Source: a candidate division WWE3 bacterium RIFCSPLOWO2_01_FULL_39_13
GTDB taxonomy: Bacteria; Patescibacteriota; WWE3; 2-01-FULL-39-13
NCBI GenBank assembly: GCA_001772665.1
Contig: MEVH01000003.1
Coordinates: 7,845-20,447, forward strand
Direction: 5' to 3'
Length of the DNA: 12,603 bases
The stretch's first letter is position 1; every line of letters begins with the position of its first letter. This document shows positions 6,455 to 10,904 of this stretch, piece by piece. A model generated the notes under the pieces. The model did not search any database. It was not told the origin of the DNA and worked only from the letters and a program-made list of their open reading frames with translations. The translations under genes were made by a program, and so were the position numbers.

Positions 6455-7594
6455 ATGCCAGCGATAAAATCCATATCATGCAGAAAGATATTAAACTCAG
6501 CAAGCGAATGGACTATTGAGGCAGGTTTAGAGCTTGAAGATGGATCCATTGGAATCGCATCAGTCCCGGGGGGAATTTCAAGAGGAAAAAACGAAGCCGT
6601 TTCTTTAGATGCAGATTCAGCCATTAAAAGGGCAGGGGAGGTTAGAAAAAAACTAGAAAGAGCCTTATTTGATACTCAATCAGAATTCGATAAATTTCTT
6701 ATAAAACTTGACGGAACAAAAGACAAATCAAAACTCGGCGGGAACACAATCCTTTCTTTTTCCATTGCATTCTGTAAAGCATGCGCAAAATCAAAAGGGA
6801 AAGAACCTTATCAACTCATAAGAACCCTCCTAACAGAAATGGGAGGAAAGCCGGAAGACAAGGTTCATCTTCCAAAAATAATGATGCTGATTTTAGAAGG
6901 AGGAGTTCACGGCGCGGGCAAGGCAACAATTCAGGAATTTATGGCAATAGTAGATAACATTCAAGAAGGAGATGCAGTATACGACAAGGTCCGTCAGGAA
7001 TTACGACATTTAAATGAGTCTACAAATGTTGGTGCAGAAGGTGCTTTTTCTCCTATTAATTTTGACAATGAACAAATTCTTTCATTTTTATCGGGATATT
7101 TATCCAAAGAAAAGATTGCATTGGATGCAGCAGCAAGTTCATTCCCAGAAGGAACACAATATCCTGATTATGAAGGACTTCTTAAGGCATATTCGATAGC
7201 TTCTGTCGAGGATCCATTTAAAGAAGATGACTGGTCAAACTGGGAAAAATTTGCAAAAGATCACCTAGATAAAATACAGATAGTAACTGATGATTTGACA
7301 TCAACGAACACAGAAATTTTACGAAAAGCTATAGACAAGAAAATCGCAAACGCGGCGATAGTAAAGCCAAATCAGATAGGATCCCTGACAGAAACGTTTG
7401 AATTTATAAATCTGGCGAAAGAAAGCGGATGGAAAATAATAGTATCCCACCGAGGAACCGATACTAACGATGACTTTATAGCAGATCTCGCCGTAGGATC
7501 TTCGGCAGACTATGTTAAATTCGGCGCACCGGCACGCGGTGAAAGGGTGGCAAAATACAACCGCCTGCTTCAGATAGGGGTAACCCCCGATTAG
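6455..7594 (+). CDS. eno: Enolase (phosphopyruvate hydratase), short divergent form
   Basis: Interconverts 2-phosphoglycerate and PEP. At 379 aa it is about 45-50 residues shorter than typical bacterial enolase, yet family landmarks appear in order. These are the mobile loop VPGGISRG (Ser42; usually PSGASTG), GGVHGAGKATIQEFM (His152, Glu161), VGAEGAFSP (Glu195; usually VGDEGGFAP), the metal ligand in IALDAAASSF (Asp224), SVEDPFKEDDW (Glu252), VTDDLTSTN, AIVKPNQIGSLTET (catalytic Lys304; usually KVNQIG), SHRGTDTNDD (His332, Arg333; usually SHRSGETED) and VKFGAPARGERVAKYN (Lys355). All catalytic and metal residues I can align are retained while several neighbouring residues differ, so I expect an active enzyme. 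The missing length appears spread over the N-terminal domain and the barrel loops. It lies downstream of ppsA and converges on gpmA with a 4-bp stop-codon overlap (TTAG). Confidence 0.92.
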   Translation: MPAIKSISCRKILNSASEWTIEAGLELEDGSIGIASVPGGISRGKNEAVSLDADSAIKRAGEVRKKLERALFDTQSEFDKFLIKLDGTKDKSKLGGNTILSFSIAFCKACAKSKGKEPYQLIRTLLTEMGGKPEDKVHLPKIMMLILEGGVHGAGKATIQEFMAIVDNIQEGDAVYDKVRQELRHLNESTNVGAEGAFSPINFDNEQILSFLSGYLSKEKIALDAAASSFPEGTQYPDYEGLLKAYSIASVEDPFKEDDWSNWEKFAKDHLDKIQIVTDDLTSTNTEILRKAIDKKIANAAIVKPNQIGSLTETFEFINLAKESGWKIIVSHRGTDTNDDFIADLAVGSSADYVKFGAPARGERVAKYNRLLQIGVTPD

Positions 7595-7600
7595 ATCGGG
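7586..7600. terminator. Hairpin covering both stop codons of eno and gpmA
   Basis: CCCGAT-TAG-ATCGGG is a perfect 6-bp, GC-rich inverted repeat with a 3-nt loop. The loop is the TAG stop of eno, and the gpmA TAA stop (7593-7591) is also inside. Because the dyad is symmetric it would fold in both transcripts. No T-tract follows on either side, so it may stabilise 3' ends more than it terminates. Confidence 0.4.
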
Positions 7601-8259
7601 TACAGTGCATAGTCGGTTCCAAGTGGATTTTCATGTGTCAGCTCTTCTGCTATATCCATCTTCTCAAAATACCGCCTTATAGCCCTCATAGAGTTTCCAT
7701 GTGCAGACAAAACGACATTGATTTTTTCATTTCTGATCCGATTAACGAGCTCATCTAAAAACGGAAAAACGCGTTCTTCAACCATTTTCAGAGATTCCCC
7801 ACGACGAGGAGGATCATCATAACCGCGCCTCCACTTTATAGTCTCTTCCGGGTTCGCCTTCATTGCTTCCTCCTTACTAGTTCCACTTAGATCACCATAA
7901 TTGCGTTCTTTAATCCGCCAATCTTTCTCCCATTTAATGCGGGGATGATACTCGAGCGCATATCTGGCAGTTTCCTTCGATCTGGTTTGATCAGAGGTAA
8001 TAACAAGATCAAGCTTAAGCTTTCTCAATTTCGGAGCCAACACTTTAGCTTGATCTATACCTTTTCGAGTCAGTTTTGCGTCTCTCCAGCCTGAAAAAAT
8101 CTTTCTGGCATTATCTTCTGATTCTCCATGCCTAAAAACAACAATATAATTTTCACCGGGCTTTAAAGTGGCCTTTGGCAATGGCTTTTCATTTTTCCCG
8201 GGATTTTTTATCGAATCTTCGGCAGCTTTTTTGATTTTTTCAAAAAGTTTTTGATCCAT
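7591..8259 (-). CDS. gpmA: 2,3-bisphosphoglycerate-dependent phosphoglycerate mutase (histidine phosphatase superfamily)
   Basis: Interconverts 3- and 2-phosphoglycerate through a phosphohistidine. The 222-aa protein has VVFRHGESEDNARKIFSGW (His44 is the phosphorylated residue), LTRKGIDQA, ITSDQTRSKETA (Arg93), WRIKERNYGDLSG (Glu118, the expected acid/base), PRRGESLKMVEERV and LSAHGNSMRAIRRYF (second histidine, His187). The FSGW, ERNYGDLSG and GNSMRA blocks resemble GpmA more than generic phosphatases such as CobC, and the neighbour eno supports this. An N-terminal extension of about 36 charged residues precedes the core and is not in the E. coli enzyme. The ATG at 8259 lies 2 nt after the rsmI stop, so the two genes form an rsmI-gpmA operon. 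No ribosome binding site is visible, suggesting translational coupling. An alternative is a related phosphatase with other substrates. Confidence 0.87.
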   Translation of the reverse strand: MDQKLFEKIKKAAEDSIKNPGKNEKPLPKATLKPGENYIVVFRHGESEDNARKIFSGWRDAKLTRKGIDQAKVLAPKLRKLKLDLVITSDQTRSKETARYALEYHPRIKWEKDWRIKERNYGDLSGTSKEEAMKANPEETIKWRRGYDDPPRRGESLKMVEERVFPFLDELVNRIRNEKINVVLSAHGNSMRAIRRYFEKMDIAEELTHENPLGTDYALYPI

Positions 8260-8261
8260 AC

Positions 8262-9065
8262 TTACACATTGACATTAAACACTATTACGATTTCTCCTCT
8301 TAAATCAGATTTTCCTTTTTCTACTATATCAATTATCTCGCGCAATGTTCCGATTTCAATAGACTCATGCATTTTTGTAAGCTCACGGCATAAAGCAATT
8401 TTAAGATTTTTGCCCAGATATTTTTCCATTGATTGCAAAGAGGATAAAAGCCGGTGCTTTGTTTCGAATGCAATAAAAGTAGCCTTAATATGCTGATTGG
8501 ATCTGAGTGCTGATTTGAACAATTTCTGCCTGTCTGATGGTTTGCGGGGAAGATACCCCAAAAATGTGAACCTGTCAGCAGGGAATCCCGATGCAACCAA
8601 AGCAGTAGTTATAGAGTCTGGGCCGGGAAGCACTTCGATTTTTATTGAAGAGGAGTCTGGCATCTTCACATCCTCTGCGGAACGCTTAGCAGAAACAGAA
8701 TCAGATCCTTTCGAGATTTTGGAGCTTTTCACGAGCTCTGTCCTCATTTGCATCCTTCTTATTTCTCGTATCAGCAGGAATCCGGGATCATTTAAAACCG
8801 GCATTCCAGCATCAGAAACCAGCGCAATATCTACTCCATTTAGAAGAAGATTTACAACATCTTTATATTTCTCTCTTTCATTATGGTCAAAATAGGGAAT
8901 AAGTCTTTTTCCTGAAGTATCAATTCTAAGAAGACTGAGGAGTTTTCGCATAACACGTGTATCTTCGCATAGTATCGTGTCAACTTTGCATAGTACCTCT
9001 TTTGCACGAAGTGTTATATCTTTAAGATTTCCAATCGGAGTTGGCACAACATATAGTGTAGACAT
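8262..9065 (-). CDS. rsmI: 16S rRNA (cytidine(1402)-2'-O)-methyltransferase RsmI
   Basis: SAM-dependent methyltransferase that 2'-O-methylates C1402 in the decoding centre of 16S rRNA. The 267-aa protein carries the family blocks LYVVPTPIGNLKDITLRA (4-21), ILCEDTRVMRKLL (31-43), FDHNEREK (59-66), ALVSDAGMPVLNDPGFLLIR (81-100), VLPGPDSITTALVASGFP (145-162), FLGYLPRK (168-175), FETKHRLLSSL (200-210) and ALCRELTKMHE (224-234). Between LLIREIRR and VLPGP there are about 35 extra residues (roughly 105-142), rich in Ser, Lys and Asp, where the typical enzyme has about a dozen residues. The short C-terminal region after GEIVIVF is absent or minimal. It is the first gene of a two-gene unit with gpmA and diverges from dedA. 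Confidence 0.94.
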   Translation of the reverse strand: MSTLYVVPTPIGNLKDITLRAKEVLCKVDTILCEDTRVMRKLLSLLRIDTSGKRLIPYFDHNEREKYKDVVNLLLNGVDIALVSDAGMPVLNDPGFLLIREIRRMQMRTELVKSSKISKGSDSVSAKRSAEDVKMPDSSSIKIEVLPGPDSITTALVASGFPADRFTFLGYLPRKPSDRQKLFKSALRSNQHIKATFIAFETKHRLLSSLQSMEKYLGKNLKIALCRELTKMHESIEIGTLREIIDIVEKGKSDLRGEIVIVFNVNV

Positions 9066-9071
9066 ATTTCT

Positions 9072-9099
9072 AGGACACCCGCAGGCGCTATGCTAAAAT
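9072..9099 (+). promoter_or_regulatory. Promoter of the dedA-like gene, leaderless geometry
   Basis: TGCTAAAAT (9091-9099) is TGn plus TAAAAT (5 of 6 consensus). A partial -35, AGGACA (9072-9077), lies 16 bp upstream of the hexamer. The -10 ends 6 nt before the ATG at 9106, with CTTATC between, so there is no room for a ribosome binding site. Confidence 0.6.
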
Positions 9100-9106
9100 C
9101 TTATCA
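9098..9106 (-). promoter_or_regulatory. Possible extended -10 promoter of rsmI-gpmA
   Basis: On the minus strand TGATAAGAT is TGn plus TAAGAT (4 of 6). It overlaps the dedA -10 and start codon and would give an rsmI leader of about 25 nt. No Shine-Dalgarno sequence precedes the rsmI ATG. A weaker alternative closer to the gene is TAGCAT (minus strand, 9095-9090). Confidence 0.35.
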
Positions 9107-9750
9107 TGCTTTCGAGCCTTTTAGGACTCATCTCTGATATCATACTGAATTTCGGCTATCTTGGGCTTGTTGTTATAACATTTGCCGAGAATGTCATTGC
9201 TCCGATTCCTTCAGAATTTGTGTTCCCATGGGCGGGGTTTTTAGCAGCACAGGGCAAAATGAATATCTGGCTTATTTCTTTAAGCGGAGCTATCGGATCA
9301 GTTTTGGCAGCACTTCTTCTATATTACCTCGGATCGAAATTCAACGGTGATAAAACAAGAAAATTTATCGACAAGTACGGGAAGTTCTTATTTATATCTC
9401 TTAACGATCTAGAAAGGTCAGAAAAATGGTTCAGCAAATACGGGGTCTGGACAGTTCTTATCTTTAGAATGGTTCCGCTTGGTAGAAGCATTATTTCTAT
9501 ACCGGCAGGATTCATCAAAATGAATGTCTACATTTTTGCCTCATTAACTTTTGTCGGAACATTCATCTGGAGCTTTATTCTAACTTATGCAGGCTACACA
9601 CTAGGAGAACACTGGACAAAGGTATCAGAAATAATTTCGACATACGAACATATTGTTATTTACGCTTTAATCGCACTAATAGGAGTATTTATCTATACAA
9701 AAAGACACAAAATACCAGTTATAAAAAATTTAAGAATTAAAAAAGCATAA
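9106..9750 (+). CDS. DedA/VTT-domain membrane protein
   Basis: The 214-aa polytopic membrane protein belongs to the DedA (SNARE-associated/VTT) family, whose members handle polyprenyl-phosphate or phospholipid translocation and envelope homeostasis. The family blocks are ITFAENVIAPIPSEFVFPWAG (24-44, two acidic residues in a re-entrant helix), SGAIGSVLAALLLYYLGSKF, WFSKYGVWTVLIFRMVPLGRS and ISIPAGFIKMNVYIFA, with the functionally important arginines of the family in FRMVPLGR. A last hydrophobic helix (about 183-197) is followed by a basic tail ending IKNLRIKKA, which suits a cytoplasmic C-terminus. Length is typical. The exact lipid substrate cannot be read from the sequence. The start is fixed by the -10 box only 6 nt upstream. 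Confidence 0.9.
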   Translation: MLSSLLGLISDIILNFGYLGLVVITFAENVIAPIPSEFVFPWAGFLAAQGKMNIWLISLSGAIGSVLAALLLYYLGSKFNGDKTRKFIDKYGKFLFISLNDLERSEKWFSKYGVWTVLIFRMVPLGRSIISIPAGFIKMNVYIFASLTFVGTFIWSFILTYAGYTLGEHWTKVSEIISTYEHIVIYALIALIGVFIYTKRHKIPVIKNLRIKKA

Positions 9751-9757
9751 ACAGTGA

Positions 9758-9780
9758 ATACCGCTTTGCGAATATTTTTT
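9758..9780 (+). terminator. Weak hairpin with T-run after the dedA-like gene
   Basis: CGC-TTT-GCG (9762-9770), with ATA/TAT able to extend the stem across a small internal loop, is followed by six Ts (9775-9780), 8 bp after the stop codon. Position and T-run fit a rho-independent terminator, but the stem is short. Confidence 0.35.
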
Positions 9781-9831
9781 GATCACATCCTCGTCCTAAC
9801 AGTCAAGGCATTTCGCTCGCATTTTTGAAAT

Positions 9832-9859
9832 TTGACAAAAACGGTGCACGTCCTATAAT
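9832..9859 (+). promoter_or_regulatory. Consensus sigma-70-type promoter, leaderless geometry
   Basis: TTGACA (9832-9837) and TATAAT (9854-9859) are both perfect consensus words, separated by 16 bp. The -10 ends 6 nt before the ATG at 9866, so the transcript should start at or next to the AUG. This is the strongest promoter in the window by sequence. Confidence 0.8.
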
Positions 9860-9865
9860 ACGAAT

Positions 9866-10747
9866 ATGCCCAACGGAGAAGCCATAAATACTAGCAGCGA
9901 AACGAGTTTGACGAGTGAAGGTCATGTTTTACCTAGTAAAAGAATACCCACACGCAGGAAATTTCTTAAAGTGGTTGCAGGCATTGCAGGAACTGGTTTA
10001 GCCACTAGGCGTAATAACACACAACCGCCAGTTGGCGGAGAAGTATTATTGTATGAAGATAATGAGCTGTTAGTCGCGATTTTGACTGAAGGTGTATCAG
10101 CAAGTTTCCAGAATATAACGTATGGAGATCAATACATAAAGATTACAGGGCCATGCATTTCGATAAACTATGAACGATTAGCCAAGAGAGCGTATCCCCG
10201 TACACCAGAGGAAATAACTTGGGATAGTCGTTTATCCCAATATGCTATGGATACCCTTGGAATTCAGATCTATCTTAAAAGACAAGCTGGGTCACAAGGC
10301 ATTTTCGCAATGAATACTGGGTCGGATTTTTTAAGAAATATTCGTAGGTTTCAGATCCTTGGAGATGGTCAATTTGGTATCTCGCTTCCTGAACATCATT
10401 TTGTTATTCCGATAATACCGCCTGGCATGGTGGATACTAAATTCCCACATATTATAAAAGTCCTTGATGGATTAAACTCTGTTATTGATTTGAGGTCGCA
10501 TGTTAAAACGCTCACAGATGGTAGTACCATGTCTGCTGGTGATGATAATTATAAATATAATCCTGGTGAAGAGATATGTTTTGATGTTGTATTTAGGGCA
10601 GGTGGAATTTCCAATATACAGGATCGTTATCCAAGTCCTTCAGGGGTTGCATCTTTTCGGCTACAGTTACCAAGTAGTAACGAACTACCTATGTGGGAAT
10701 TAGAAATAGCAAGAGATCCAACGCCATTAATTTATGATCAAGCTTAG
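9866..10747 (+). CDS. Unknown exported protein with twin-arginine (Tat) signal
   Basis: I do not recognise the family. The 293-aa protein has a long polar N-region and then TRRKFLK (29-35), an exact match to the Tat consensus S/T-R-R-x-F-L-K. A short, weakly hydrophobic core (VVAGIAGTGLA, 36-46) and a possible cleavage site after GLA follow. The mature part (about 47-293) is mixed polar and aromatic and looks strand-rich, with segments such as GGEVLLYEDNELLVAILTEG and ISLPEHHFVIPIIPPGM. I see no transmembrane helix, cofactor motif, catalytic signature or repeats, and only two cysteines, in GPCIS and EEICFDV. It lies between the DedA-like gene and the large secreted CARDB protein, with its own consensus promoter. 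The ATG at 9866 is supported by the -10 box 6 nt upstream and by the position of the RR motif. Confidence 0.82.
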   Translation: MPNGEAINTSSETSLTSEGHVLPSKRIPTRRKFLKVVAGIAGTGLATRRNNTQPPVGGEVLLYEDNELLVAILTEGVSASFQNITYGDQYIKITGPCISINYERLAKRAYPRTPEEITWDSRLSQYAMDTLGIQIYLKRQAGSQGIFAMNTGSDFLRNIRRFQILGDGQFGISLPEHHFVIPIIPPGMVDTKFPHIIKVLDGLNSVIDLRSHVKTLTDGSTMSAGDDNYKYNPGEEICFDVVFRAGGISNIQDRYPSPSGVASFRLQLPSSNELPMWELEIARDPTPLIYDQA

Positions 10748-10839
10748 AATTCGTTTTCTTATCCTAACCTCACTTCAAATTTAGTAACGGACAATCACTA
10801 ACTGAAATTACCCTCACGAGTGCCGAAAGTACTTAAAAG

Positions 10840-10855
10840 ATACTTAGCGAAGTAT
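10840..10855. promoter_or_regulatory. Inverted repeat touching the -35 box, candidate operator
   Basis: ATACTT-AGCG-AAGTAT is a perfect 6-bp inverted repeat with a 4-nt centre. Its last base is the first base of the TTGACA at 10855-10860. A related AGTACTT lies just upstream (10830-10836). The placement suits a repressor or activator site for the secreted-protein gene. No regulator is identified. Confidence 0.4.
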
Positions 10856-10882
10856 TGACATACCCCTCAAACAGTTTAGTAT
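10855..10882 (+). promoter_or_regulatory. Probable promoter of the CARDB secreted-protein gene
   Basis: TTGACA (10855-10860, perfect) lies 16 bp upstream of TAGTAT (10877-10882, 4 of 6 consensus). TSS would be near 10889. AGGA (10889-10892) lies 12 nt before the GTG at 10905, a loosely spaced possible ribosome binding site. Confidence 0.5.
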
Positions 10883-10904
10883 TAAATTAGGATTAAAAAA
10901 TAAC

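Larger units (their letters stand above)
10748..10904. other. Intergenic region with regulatory signals
   Basis: 157 bp between the Tat-signal gene and the CARDB protein gene. I see no ORF or clear terminator. The right half holds AAGTACTT (a perfect palindrome at 10829-10836), the ATACTT/AAGTAT dyad and a TTGACA box, so it looks like a control region for the downstream gene. Confidence 0.45.

Noticed and set aside
8251..8895. Plus-strand ORFs of 81 and 132 codons opposite rsmI
   Set aside because: They are antisense to strongly conserved RsmI blocks and have no recognisable sequence.
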